A stretch of 64,000 nucleotides of DNA, taken from Bipolaris cookei (taxonomy: Eukaryota; Ascomycota; Dothideomycetes; Pleosporales; Pleosporaceae). The notes under the pieces are model-generated. The model did no database searches. It had not been told where the DNA came from and saw only the letters and a list, made by a program, of their open reading frames with translations. Each line of letters starts with the position of its first letter. Position 1 is the stretch's first letter. Shown one piece after another: positions 11,223 through 21,602 of this stretch. The position numbers were made by a program, and so were the translations under genes. The DNA lies in the NCBI GenBank assembly GCA_002286855.1, contig NRSV01000007.1:445277-509276 (forward strand). Direction: 5' to 3'.

Positions 11223-12990
11223 TTACAGCATAACTAATCCAATACCACCCATATGGTCCTTGCTCGCCTGATTCCTCGAGTCGATACCGCCAGGAATCGG
11301 CGCAGCACGGTAATTGTAAAAGTAGTAGTGTAATGACCCGTCTCCAGCACCGAAGCGTTGCTCTTCCAGGAAGAGTGGGTTATCGAGTAGTGTGAGGGCG
11401 TTGAAGACGTCGAAATCAGCCTATCTCTGTTAGCTGACCATCCAAATCGTACAAAATCAGTCTGCTTACCTTCTTTGCCAGGATGAGCGCATCCTTCATC
11501 AGCAAGTTCAACCGTTGCTTCAACTTTGCATTGTCCTTCTCAAACGCAACCTCAGTACCATAGTAGAAGAGGTACGCCGCCTTGATGGTGTCGTGCTTCT
11601 TGTTTCCAATGACGGTACTCTCAAGATTGTAGAAGGAGAAGTAGTCTGTAATCTTGTGAGTGTTGGGGTCCTCGACGACGTAACTCCACACGACCTGCTC
11701 CTTGGGTTTCTCTTTTGGAGCCATCCAATGCTCGAACTCGGTTTTATCGAACACTTGCGCCATATCCATGCGCTCAAGATATCGCTGAAGGAGACTAAGA
11801 GTTGCATCAACATCTTTAGCCTCCATTTCGCGAAGTCCGGGGGTAGAGGTGGTGTCCGGCAACTTGTACCGGATAATCTGGCGTTGTTTGGTGCTACCGT
11901 GAGGCAGGGGAGAAAATCCAACATCATACAGCTTTTCCCAGTTGATGGCGCGATGGAAATATCTGGCGGTTGAAACGGGGGTAGGCAATAGGGATCCAAC
12001 AGTGTATACAGCCTGGAATGTACCTTCAACGTAGCAGCGGCGGGTGATCTCTTTGATGAGCACGGGCGCTAACCGCTTCGAGCGGAGCTTCTTGTGGACG
12101 CAGAGGAAGTTGACTTCAGAGCAGTTGAGAACCTTGTCGCGTACCCGCATCTGTATCGGGATGCCGGAGATGAATGCAACCAGCTTGCCCGAGGCGGTTG
12201 CGCGAACACCAACGTGCCATTCCTTTTTCCAACCGGGTGCCTTTAGAGCCCTGTGGCTGTTAGCTTAAGGCTCCTTTTTACTATTGCAATATTCTTACCA
12301 ATTCAAGAACGACGGCGAGTATTTGAAGCGAAAAGTCGCATCCTTGTCCTCAACGTAGTGGTTGGTGAGCAGCTCATATACTTCTTCCAGCTGCTTCTCT
12401 TGTTCTAAATCCATAGTCACCCATTCAAAACCGGGATACATGGGGCTTGGGCTCTTGTCCACTTTTTCAATGTCAATTTCCTTGATTGGCCCGTCCTTGA
12501 TCTTATCCTTGTTTGCCATTTCGTCAAAGCTGGGAACGGGCTGTGTCTTCCAAAACGCGTGACTGGCCATGTCTTTTTGGCTGCCTTGTGGTGCCAGCCC
12601 TGTGAGCATCTCGTTGAGGTTGAGCGTTTGGAGCAACTTTTGCAGGTCCTCCTTATTGTTCACTTTGCCCTGGAGTTCATTCGCAAGCGCAGGGTTGTTT
12701 GCGAGCAGCATGTTCATAGCTTCCTTGGGCAGAATTCCTCCAGCGGGCGCGTTCAAATCCGTGACCTCACCCGCCTTCCCCTTGCCGCTGAGCGCATCCT
12801 TTATCTTGTTCTTCTTGCTATTTTTCTTCTTTCTAGTTGCACCCTCGGCCCCTTCCGCTGTTCCAGTCTCCTCATCGCCGCTTTCGTTTGCAGACTCGGC
12901 CTCTGCTTGTTTGCTCGATTCGGCGACTGCTTCGGCGGCTATTTTGGTGTCGGCTTCGGGATCGGACACCTTGGAAGCTTCCTGAGGCAT
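11223..12990 (-). CDS. NMT1: Glycylpeptide N-tetradecanoyltransferase (NMT)
   Basis: Exons 12299-12990, 11470-12250 and 11223-11420 join in frame (introns 48 and 49 nt) to 556 residues. The N-terminal 100 residues are acidic and end in a Lys block (RKKKNSKKNKIKDAL), which in NMTs promotes ribosome association. The catalytic fold follows: HAFWKTQPVP, GPIKEIDIEKV, then the myristoyl-CoA core SEVNFLCVHKKLRSKRLAPV with the conserved EVNFLCVHKKLR motif. The C-terminal half has DYFSFYNLESTVIG and YYFYNYRAAPI, and the protein ends GGIGLVML, in line with the family's buried C-terminal carboxylate that acts in catalysis. The enzyme transfers myristate from myristoyl-CoA to N-terminal Gly of substrate proteins in the cytosol. 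Start chosen at MPQEAS; an upstream in-frame extension lacks conserved sequence. Confidence 0.96.
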
Positions 12991-14073
12991 GTTTGGAGAA
13001 TTGGGGAGGTTGTGAGGATGCAGCGGTAGTAGGTGTGGCGTGGAAGGGGGTATGGCTGTTGTCGTGTCAATTGGTAGCTCAGGAACAGGCAATTGGCGGC
13101 ATTGCGTAGGTGGGGCATGGCGGGGTACGTAGAACAGCCCTGCCCTGATCGCCAACGCCATTGTTGGCACCTGCTTTGAACACTTACCAAGTCGAATTAC
13201 TCGACCGTAACAATATGCAGGCCATCTCATTTGCAGACTTTCGCTATGTCGACACGCACGTGACCATTGTGAAAACCTTGGTGCTGCCTTTACTCCATAC
13301 TAAACAGCCAGACAATAAACATGATGTTTCTCTTCTTCATGCATCCATCGTGTGAAACTTGGAATATATGCAGGCAAAAAAGCTTTGATTTAGAATTCTT
13401 TCTCTACTTCTAGTATACATGTGCTGATATGACTCCGTTGTCAATCTATGCCTCCACCAGAAAGAGCAAACTAAAATCAGGAAGAGCAGGCTGAAATCAA
13501 GAAGAGCAAGTCGCAATCAGAAAGAACACCCCGAAAAAACAAGACAACCGATACAAACATACCCATAAGAAGGAAGAAGAGAGTAGTGAAAAAGCCCAAG
13601 CTCCGGCGCGCACATGACCCATTCTCGAGTCCACTCATCATAAGAAAGCATCCACCACACATACCACTATCCCAAAGATCGCCGTGCTCTATTTATGTCA
13701 TATCTTCTGTCCTTACTGAACGGAGCTATTCACCCAGGCGAACCCAGGTTTCAGCCGATTAGGAGCCACAAACGGGGACTATACCTGCTGCATCAGACTA
13801 GAAAGACGTCATCTAAGCAAAGTTCTTGTGCACTGGACAATCCCTCTACCTAGCCACATCCTCGCGCGCCGGCATTTTGTAGGAAGCAAAAGCCACTTAC
13901 CCCTTGAACGATAGAGGTTCAAATTTTATATCAGTGACATATTTGGAGAGCTTCATGCGGGGGGAAGATGTGTCCTTGGGTTCTGCCGGTGTGGATTTAG
14001 GTTCCGGCGTAGCGTGAGCATTTTCGCTACATCCCCACGACTTCAGCCGGCGCTGAGCAGCAAAGTCTTCAAT
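12991..14073. other. Intergenic with a small tandem repeat
   Basis: About 1.1 kb between the NMT start and the 3' end of the membrane-protein gene, so it probably carries the NMT promoter. Apart from the 20-bp repeat described separately nothing is recognisable. Confidence 0.5.
13459..13538. repeat. Degenerate 20-bp tandem repeat, about 4 units
   Basis: Four adjacent 20-bp units, each of the form A(G/A)(A/G)AAGAGCAnnnnnnAATC: 13459-13478, 13479-13498, 13499-13518 and a decayed one at 13519-13538. The first three share the AAGAGCA core and the AATC end. It is non-coding as far as I can tell. Confidence 0.7.
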
Positions 14074-15314
14074 TTACGGTCCAAACAAGCTCTCAGGGTC
14101 TTTGAGAGGTCGAGGTTGCTTGGCGGAAATGTCGAAGGGATTCTTAGATACTTTGTAAAGCGGCATGCTCAAGCCAGGGATTGCCCCAGAAAAGACATAG
14201 TGGTCTTTGAGGAAAGGGTCGAAGCCGTTGGGGACTTTGCTGGGGAGACGGTTTCGGCGCTGCATAATGGTGAACATGCGGTGAGGCTCGCGTTCAATGT
14301 CCTTTACGAGTTTTTCCAGGTTGACGCGGTACTCTTTGCCCAGATTGTACTCTCTCCGAAATGTGGTCTCCTTATAGCCGATGTAGAGACTAATCTTCTT
14401 GTAGGGGACTGGAGTGAACTTGATGAAGCTGATTTGGTACAAATGATCGGCATTGAGCACATTAGGCTGCGTTCCATTGGTATTATTATAGTGTGCGTTT
14501 AGCATACTGTAGAGCAAGAAGCGGAAATAGTTATTATCATGGACAAGTTCCATAAGAGTACTTCGATAGCCAACGCACTTGTTGCCAAGCTCAAGTCTAT
14601 TGGGAGAGTCTTGAGGTCTGAAGTCGGGTTTGGACTGACTTTGTGCTTGAGCAAGACGCGCTTCCGTTGCCTTGAGTCTCGATAGTAAATCAGCAGTCTG
14701 CCTCGAGGTGAATGAAGCTGTTTGAACATGGGCTTGCCCTTCTTCAGATCGATGCCGTATATTTTCAAAGCGAAGAAGACAGCGCAATGCTTGCACATCG
14801 TTTGAATGAGTAGCTTCGCGATCTGGACATACCCAAAAGGCATTCTGAAAAACTTGTTAATATTATTGAGAACTCTGAAGATGCATCCCAGAAATTACTT
14901 ATAGCAGTTCATCCAGGCGGCCCACGTTACTTTATTTTCGTCGAGGCCAAAGATGACTTGTACAGTGACATAAAAGACTTCCATGGTGCGAGGCCAAATC
15001 CACTCCAAGTAGCGAATTCGAAACTTAATTAATGGATCTAAAAGATTCCAAGCGAATGATATCAAACTAGTCGCCATGAAGACGCCTATGATCAGGTCCA
15101 GAGTGAAGTAGTGTGGAATCGCGAGCGAGGAGAGCAGGTAGGCGCATTCTTCCAGCACCGATGAAGCGCTGGACGATTGACCATAAGTGAGTGATCCAGT
15201 CGAATGCGGGTAGTCGTAGGAGCCGAGCGTAGGACGACTAGCTGGAAGCACAAAAGTGGAAGTGGTGACTGGAAGCGCTTGGTCGATAGCGGTAGCGGGG
15301 ACTGAGTTGGCCAT
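14074..15314 (-). CDS. Fungal membrane protein of unknown function
   Basis: Best model has two exons, 14931-15314 and 14074-14844, with an 86-nt intron, giving 384 residues in frame. The N-terminal 45 residues are Ser/Thr-rich; a hydrophobic stretch at about 67-92 (LDLIIGVFMATSLISFAWNL) is the clearest membrane segment, and a second amphipathic one follows at EVFYVTVQVIFGL. The second exon is soluble with a helical region (TADLLSRLKATEARLAQAQ) and a C-terminal basic domain that includes YKKISLYIGYKE. I do not recognise the family. The splice donor is not certain: a stronger-looking GTAATT at 14898 would keep the attractive WAAWMNCY sequence but put the second exon out of frame. Confidence 0.6.
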
Positions 15315-16320
15315 TTAGTCAGTATCATTACTAGTGGTATGAAGACGATCAGGTGCAACTTAAACAAGGCCAGTATCATCTTGACTGGCCACATGTTTGG
15401 TGAGATTAGTGTGAAATTGTATCGAATTTGTCAGTGCGAAATTGTTGTGTAGTTATATCAAATCAATCCATGCGATATTGGCGTGGAGTTGTATAGATAT
15501 CTGCCAGTGACCAACACCTGTCTTTCACACCTATATACCCCACGGAGACACTAGATTAGATCGGCTCCAAAAACCTTTCCGTGGTTGCCTGGCGAAATCG
15601 AAGATTCTGGGTTGGGTGAGTGAATGAGATATGCGGCGTGGAAGTCATTTCGGCGGGCGAGAGTAAAAGTGAAAGGGGAAAGGGACGAATGAGAGCATGC
15701 GAGCTTACCAAATATGTAGTAGGATGAAACCAATGACGACGGGACAGCATCTTCAAGAGTTGTATTGATGCCTGGTCTGCATGTCAATTCGAGGATGAAG
15801 AGTTGTATGTATGCTTATGTGTTTGTTTTGGAACAAGATGGCTGAGTTTTGGCGTTAGCTGACTATGATTTCTTGGCCATCTCCCTGTCTCATAGCTTCA
15901 CACTCCAAAAACAAGCGCTGCGCAGAGACTTTTATTCTTTGTACAACTTTTCCAGTTGGAGCTTGTATTCAATGCAGTATGCTAGTTAAAAAAATCCTTC
16001 CTATGCTACTAGATAAGACTGCTTTTTGCAACTTCATCTTAGGGTATATCCAGTGGTACAAAAACATTAGATCCAGTCCAAGGGTCATGACAAATGTCCA
16101 CAGGACGGGTATATTGGGAAACGTTTTTAAGGACAGTAGATGAAGAAAAATGGCCAGTTGTGTGCTGCCGTCGGCGCACTGGCTTAGATGTTGTTACACG
16201 GGATTTGACAAAAATGAAAATAGTGGTTCGGTTTGTATGGTGGATTAGAAACGCAAAAAAGGGTATCGCTTAGCAGATAACACAAAACGGTGCGAATGAG
16301 CAGACATTGAGTCACAATGC
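15315..16320. other. Intergenic, no gene seen
   Basis: About 1 kb between two minus-strand genes. A 78-codon minus-strand frame at 15551-15787 contains a good splice donor (GTAAGC at about 15710) but no recognisable product, so I do not call it. The sequence is A/T-richer than the flanking genes. Confidence 0.45.
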
Positions 16321-18906
16321 TCAAGAGGTGGATGAGGAGGGGGGTTTCGCCTGTATCGTAGTTCCATTTCCAAACTTGATGGTGAAATCCACCAAGTTCA
16401 GTTCGAAAGGGCCGACATCGACGGTTCCAGATTTAGTATTGCCGTTGCGATTGTCGGTGAGTAGGGTCTGTATGGATTCTTGTGCATTGGCAGCAACGTC
16501 TAGACTACGACTTTCCTGAAACGCAAATAGAACAGCGATACGGCCAAGGTCAAGTGCATCGACATTGCTAGAGATGGGCTGCGTGATCAAAGCATTCGTG
16601 CCACCCGAGTTCTGGTTGCCAGAAGCTCCGTTTTGCCTGCTCTGGCCGACTGTCTGGCGCTTGACTTGCTGGCCTGGGATTTGCGCAGGACGGGGGCGAT
16701 GAAGAGCTGACAGTGTCCGTGAAGGATGGAATGTTGTCCGCAAATCCATGGAGTGCAGGTGCTGTGGTACAGATCGAGAAGCCAGGCCGTTAAATGTTAT
16801 CAAGGCGTTCTCAGCTGCGCAGCTTAGAGAAAGAGTTGAGAACAGTGACAGGATAAGAGTTGCATTTAGGGGCACGTTGAAATTAGTCGGGGCTTCTTCC
16901 ATCAAGCGCGGAATACCGGAGCCCATGGTAGCGTTGTTCGCCGTACCCGCAATACTGGTGGTTGTGCATCCAGTGGCATCGTCGTTGGTGCACGTGCGTC
17001 CTGTAAAGCCGTTGGTGCAGATACAGCTGCATGACATATCCGCGTTGAGTATTGCAACACCTTCGTTTTGACAGGTGATGACACCAGAACATTGACTGTC
17101 TCCTGAGCCGGCTGTCGGAGCTGGAACGGCCGCGCCATTTGTAGTGCTCGCACCACTGTTACCATTGTTGCTTCCTGTGTTATCTTGGGCAGCGCTGCTA
17201 CCAGCCGCCCTGTTCTGGTTGGGGATGACGACCAAGACAACCGGGATGACAATTGCTGCAGCGATGATGAAAAGCAAAACTATGAGAAGTGTGATAAATG
17301 TCCATAGTGGCATGCCACAACATCTTCGGCGTTTCTGCGGTTTCTCGCTTTTAGCATCGTTGTTTACGAAGACGCGGTCTGAGTTTCTGACCGAAGGCCA
17401 ATCAGAGTTGCCGCCATTGCTGGCGTTTGGAGTAGCCCAACCCGATCGAACTGGGGTTTCCTGGCCGGGTGGAGGGAATGCTGCAAGCATTTCAGATAGA
17501 CCAGACTGTCGCCCATTGTTCTTTTCGGGGGCGCCACTTTCCCAAAAGTCCATGCCAAGTCGACTAGCTGTACGTCCACGGTCGAGATTAGATGCAAGTC
17601 GTGTCGCTCTCCGAATCAGATCCGGCAAACTTGTTAGACTACCACGCGCCTCAGCGTCACGAACAGCATCCATGTCGAGTCTCAGAGGCCGTCGTGTGTC
17701 AGCGCGGTCCCCCAGTGCGATTGGGTGTAATTCTTGTTGAAGCGGCGACGAGGTTCCCCCCGCTGCGGACTTCATTCTGAACGTTTGTAGCGTGCTTATA
17801 GATTCTGACGAAGTCGACCTGCTCAAAGGTGACCTAGCCCTTCCAGGAGAAGAGCCATCTCTTGATGAAAACGCTGCTGCCCCTAGTCCCATTGCAGCAA
17901 TTCCGGAAGCATCCGTCCTTGTTTTATTCATACCATTCTTCTTGTCACCAGAAGCCTCCACAGATCTGATGGTCATGAGCGATGGCTTGGTTCGCCTACC
18001 CAAACTGGCTTGTCGCACGAGACCTGGTGACGGCTGGACAAGGCCCCTTTGGTCATCATGCTCGCTGGCGGAAAGGGTGTCTATGTTGCTATCGATTGTT
18101 CCTTCTTCGTCGGAAAAGGGGTCGTCGTCTGGGTAGAAGGCATCTCCATTGCTCGGAAATACATTGCTCGATGCAAAAGAACCTCGTTGTGACTGAATTG
18201 CTGTAGAATGGGACTCTGACTCCTCGACGATGGGTGACACATAAGACATTTGTGTGTAGTATGATGAAGGTCCTCTTCGCGCAGAGGGTGGCGGGCCTAT
18301 ACTTGGAAATCGTCGGGCTTGTTGTATGTTTGGCATGGGCGGCTGGGGTACGGGGAAATCGGGTATGGATCCGATCGAAGAATCTGACGCAATAGATGAC
18401 GTGGTAATTGGACGCGAAGAAGATTGAAATGAGCCCGGTGACAGGTTGTCATTGCGTTGTGAGAAGCCCGGGGAAAGCGGAGAGGCCGTGTCTGGTGACA
18501 ATTGCTGGATTGGAAAGTCTTCGGACAGTGGGCGAGGGTCTTGTCGTGGTGCCCGGAGCCTTTTGGGCGAACGTGGCGGAATGTCAGGAGCGGGATCTAC
18601 TCTCTCTGTTCTGCTGCTAGGAAGGGGCCATTGTGGTGACGGAGAGCTCGACTCTATCTCATTTCTGCTGTCTGGCACAATCCTTATTGGGGATGGCCCA
18701 GCCTTTTCCTGAGAATATTGCGAGACGAGTTGGTTGGGTCGGCGGGGGAGACCGATGATCTTTGAAGTGTCTGGGAGCTGTGTCCTCTTTTGCGCGGCCT
18801 GCATTCTTTCCCGAGCTGCCCGTACTGAGCCCGGCTTCGAATCTCCATCTCTTTCTGGGTCCGTCGCACGGTATGCTCCGGCGCCCAGCCTCGGGTCGTA
18901 ACTCAT
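16321..18906 (-). CDS. Single-pass membrane protein with one EGF-like module
   Basis: One exon, 861 residues. Residues 1-525 are Ser/Pro/Arg-rich and apparently cytosolic, with a conserved-looking helical patch near 420-455 (LTSLPDLIRRATRLASNL). A basic cluster KRRRCC precedes a long hydrophobic helix at about 534-561, so the N-terminus should face the cytosol. Outside, a Gly/Asn/Ser linker leads to one EGF-like module at about 605-640, with Cys spacing C-x5-C-x13-C-x-C-x-C-x8-C. A KR pair near 749 could be a Kex2 site, followed by a region with an Asn-rich end (NGTTIQAKP). Large fungal proteins of this plan are found in Pezizomycotina and sometimes annotated as EGF-domain or glycoprotein X; function unknown, possibly cell-wall sensing. 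The lack of an N-terminal signal peptide fits a signal-anchor topology. Confidence 0.8.
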   Translation of the reverse strand: MSYDPRLGAGAYRATDPERDGDSKPGSVRAARERMQAAQKRTQLPDTSKIIGLPRRPNQLVSQYSQEKAGPSPIRIVPDSRNEIESSSPSPQWPLPSSRTERVDPAPDIPPRSPKRLRAPRQDPRPLSEDFPIQQLSPDTASPLSPGFSQRNDNLSPGSFQSSSRPITTSSIASDSSIGSIPDFPVPQPPMPNIQQARRFPSIGPPPSARRGPSSYYTQMSYVSPIVEESESHSTAIQSQRGSFASSNVFPSNGDAFYPDDDPFSDEEGTIDSNIDTLSASEHDDQRGLVQPSPGLVRQASLGRRTKPSLMTIRSVEASGDKKNGMNKTRTDASGIAAMGLGAAAFSSRDGSSPGRARSPLSRSTSSESISTLQTFRMKSAAGGTSSPLQQELHPIALGDRADTRRPLRLDMDAVRDAEARGSLTSLPDLIRRATRLASNLDRGRTASRLGMDFWESGAPEKNNGRQSGLSEMLAAFPPPGQETPVRSGWATPNASNGGNSDWPSVRNSDRVFVNNDAKSEKPQKRRRCCGMPLWTFITLLIVLLFIIAAAIVIPVVLVVIPNQNRAAGSSAAQDNTGSNNGNSGASTTNGAAVPAPTAGSGDSQCSGVITCQNEGVAILNADMSCSCICTNGFTGRTCTNDDATGCTTTSIAGTANNATMGSGIPRLMEEAPTNFNVPLNATLILSLFSTLSLSCAAENALITFNGLASRSVPQHLHSMDLRTTFHPSRTLSALHRPRPAQIPGQQVKRQTVGQSRQNGASGNQNSGGTNALITQPISSNVDALDLGRIAVLFAFQESRSLDVAANAQESIQTLLTDNRNGNTKSGTVDVGPFELNLVDFTIKFGNGTTIQAKPPSSSTS

Positions 18907-20460
18907 GAATTGAACGTGGAAATGCTGACGGCAGGTGTGTCAATCGACACTGGTCTGCTGTGGATGGACGATGCGCAACGCAAGGCTCCCAGGTCTAGAT
19001 AGAAATGAATGAAAGTAGGTCAAGGTGATAACGGTAATCCGGACGAGCCGTCGAGTTGTGAAAGGAGTTGATTACAGGTATGGCTGCGCGACCACTGAGG
19101 CATATGCAACTGCGGCAGGACGGCCAATGGCCAGTGCGAACATGTAAGACGCACAGTAGTCAGTTAGAATACTTGCTGTTTGAATAATGGTCCAGGCAAG
19201 TTCGCGAAATAGTCCGGTAAGATGGTGGATGAAGGTGACAGCTGGGAACGAGAACGAACGATCCGAGACAGTGGAAGGTCGCGAATCCTTGCCCAGCAGA
19301 TAGCCGGTTACCAGAAGGCTTGGTGAGACAAAGTCTTTAGGATTGGCACGATGGAAGAATGCACTGTATCAGACATTGACAAGCCTAGAGAGATGCAAGT
19401 CAGAAGAGGTTACTCGCATGAGAAATGATACCCAAGCAGGCCTGCCAGGGCGGCGCAAACAAGAAAGTCGACGACAATGCAGAGTACAACAGGGCTGCTA
19501 TGAACAGCGAGTCCATGCATTCCAGGCTTCGCAAGCCTAATACGAACACGGCGGAAGCCCAGGCAGGCAGGCACAAGACGATGTGACGTTGTCCGTTGCA
19601 GGCGCGTGGCGCTGATCCCAACCAGGTTTCAAGAGGAAAAAATCCATGTACGTACCGTGAGAGGTGGTCGGACGAGCGCAGTCCACAGTCTAGGCAATGG
19701 GGATGCGAAGATGGTATTCTTGTTGACTGGTCATGGGGTGGGCGCGCGAGAGTGGTGGTGGTAGTGGGTAGGCCGTTAGGCTAATATAAGAAGCATGCAT
19801 ATAGGTTGTATGTACAGGTGGTAAATGCGGAAGCTAAGCTTCGCAACGGCACGAAAGGGAAAAAAAGAAAAAAAGGCAAAATCAATGGGATTCACAGGGA
19901 GATGGCTATGGGCCGGGTAGTTGAATGAGCGTCGAGCTCGCGGAAATGGACGGAGAGTGAGGACCGGGGTGAATGGAAAAGGTGAGGGTGGGTAAGAAGG
20001 GACGAGGCAGTCAAGGCAGCGACGGTGTGTCTGCGACTACAAAGACTTTGGCAGCGGAGGGGGGTGGGAAAGCAGCCAGGGCTGAGGGTGGGACAGGCAA
20101 GGTTGGCATGGTTCAGAGTTTGGGCGCACTGACTAGAAGAAGTGTGGTGCAGGAAGCGAAGACGCCACTGCATCCGCGGTCGGCTCAGGGGTCTCGGAGT
20201 CGTCACTGGCGACGAGGTGCAGCATGGTGCGACAGGCACGAGCGCACACTCCCGTCCAGGGAATGAGGTGGCGAGGGTCCCCGAGGATGGGCCATTGAAG
20301 ATGACGATGGGCCAGAGATTATAATAATGATAGCAGGCCCAGACAGCCCGCAGGCGTAAGCCGCGAGATGGCGCTAAGCCTTTACTGCGTAGTAGTTCTG
20401 GCCCACGAGGCTGGCACAGGGCCGTGGCCGTATTTTGGGCTCTTGGTGACTGGCGGGTGT

Positions 20461-20567
20461 TTTGTTGTTGTGTCTTGTTGTTGTTTTTGTTGTTGTTGTT
20501 GTTGCTATTGTTGTGGTGGTGATTGTGGTGATGGTGGTGATGGTGGTGGTGGTGATGGTGGTTGGGG
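20461..20567. repeat. TTG/GGT trinucleotide microsatellite
   Basis: About 105 bp of imperfect TTG repeats changing to GGT/GAT repeats on the plus strand. On the other strand it reads as (CAA)n and (ACC/ATC)n. Confidence 0.85.
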
Positions 20568-21355
20568 ACCCTGTACCTGCAGAGTACGCGTATAGTATAG
20601 ACAACTGCCGCAATGGCGCGTCCACTAATAGCATTGTCTAACCATCCAGCCAACCAAGCCCAAGAATCGGTCTTGACAATCATCTCCAGCCAAGACGGCC
20701 CTTTTGGGCCCTATTGCCTCGGAAGGCGCTGTTTTGGTGCCAACCGATGCGGCCGCTGCAGGTGTCACGAAGTGTCGCTGCAAGCCTTCTGATCGTGCGA
20801 ACGCTGCGTTAATATTAGGTCGCTAGTAGCGGTGGCGTGCTCGGCGCACATGTTAGTTGACAGGCCGGATGATTCAAGGAGCCATTGCACTGGGGGAGCA
20901 GCCAAGAGCAAGACTGGGCATGTTGTCATATTGTCTGCGGGCTGCAATCAATGCGAGGTTCATGGCATACTACGTGGTATATGGCACGTATCGAATGCAC
21001 GGTGCTTAGTCCCCGCCCGTTCTGGCTCGCCTTATTGACATGCAAGCGGGTGCACGTGACGCGGCAAAGACATTGTCTCCATCTACTATCACTACAGTAC
21101 GCGGCAACGCAAAGCAAACAAGACAAGACAAAAGAAATGATGACGCTATTGATTCCGGCGTCGCTAACAAGCAGCCACGCCCGTCTTTGCCGTGGCTCCT
21201 TGCACCGTGTGCCCAAGTAGTACGACGTCATCCATCACCATCACTATCACAACCCAACCCCCAGCAGTGTCATGGCAGTCAAATGCGCATGGCCTACCAC
21301 TCGCCAGTGCTGCATTGTGAAGAATGCCATGTATGCGCCTGTCCCCCAGCACTAG

Positions 21356-21401
21356 TAGCAGCAGGAGCAACAACAAAATTAGCAACAACAACAACAACAG
21401 G
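21356..21401. repeat. Short AGC/CAA trinucleotide repeat
   Basis: Interrupted AGC then ACA repeats of about 45 bp, about 200 bp upstream of the predicted start of the plus-strand gene. It may lie in that gene's leader. Confidence 0.65.
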
Positions 21402-21602
21402 CCTGGCCATAGTGTCCTGTAAGCAGGCACGACGGGCAGTGGCACCATGCAGCACCTTTGATCAACCATCATGCCGCGTCCCACGGCTCATGTCGAGCCT
21501 GAGTCATCCCTCATGTAACCGAACCCCCACGAGACGTTTACCGTTGGCAGGGAAAAAGAAATTCCACGAGTGCTGTTGCTGACTACTAGCTCATCATCCA
21601 CC

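Larger units (their letters stand above)
18907..21602. other. 2.7-kb gene-free region between divergent genes
   Basis: Upstream of both the EGF-protein gene (minus) and the disordered-protein gene (plus). The longest frames, for example 19892-20683 on the minus strand, are produced by trinucleotide repeats and read as His and Asn runs, so they are not called. The size is far above the other intergenic distances here and suggests long 5' leaders, a non-coding transcript or an unrecognised gene with small exons. Confidence 0.5.

Noticed and set aside
19892..20683. 263-codon minus-strand frame with His and Asn runs
   Set aside because: Created by the trinucleotide microsatellite; no start context, splice signal or motif supports it.
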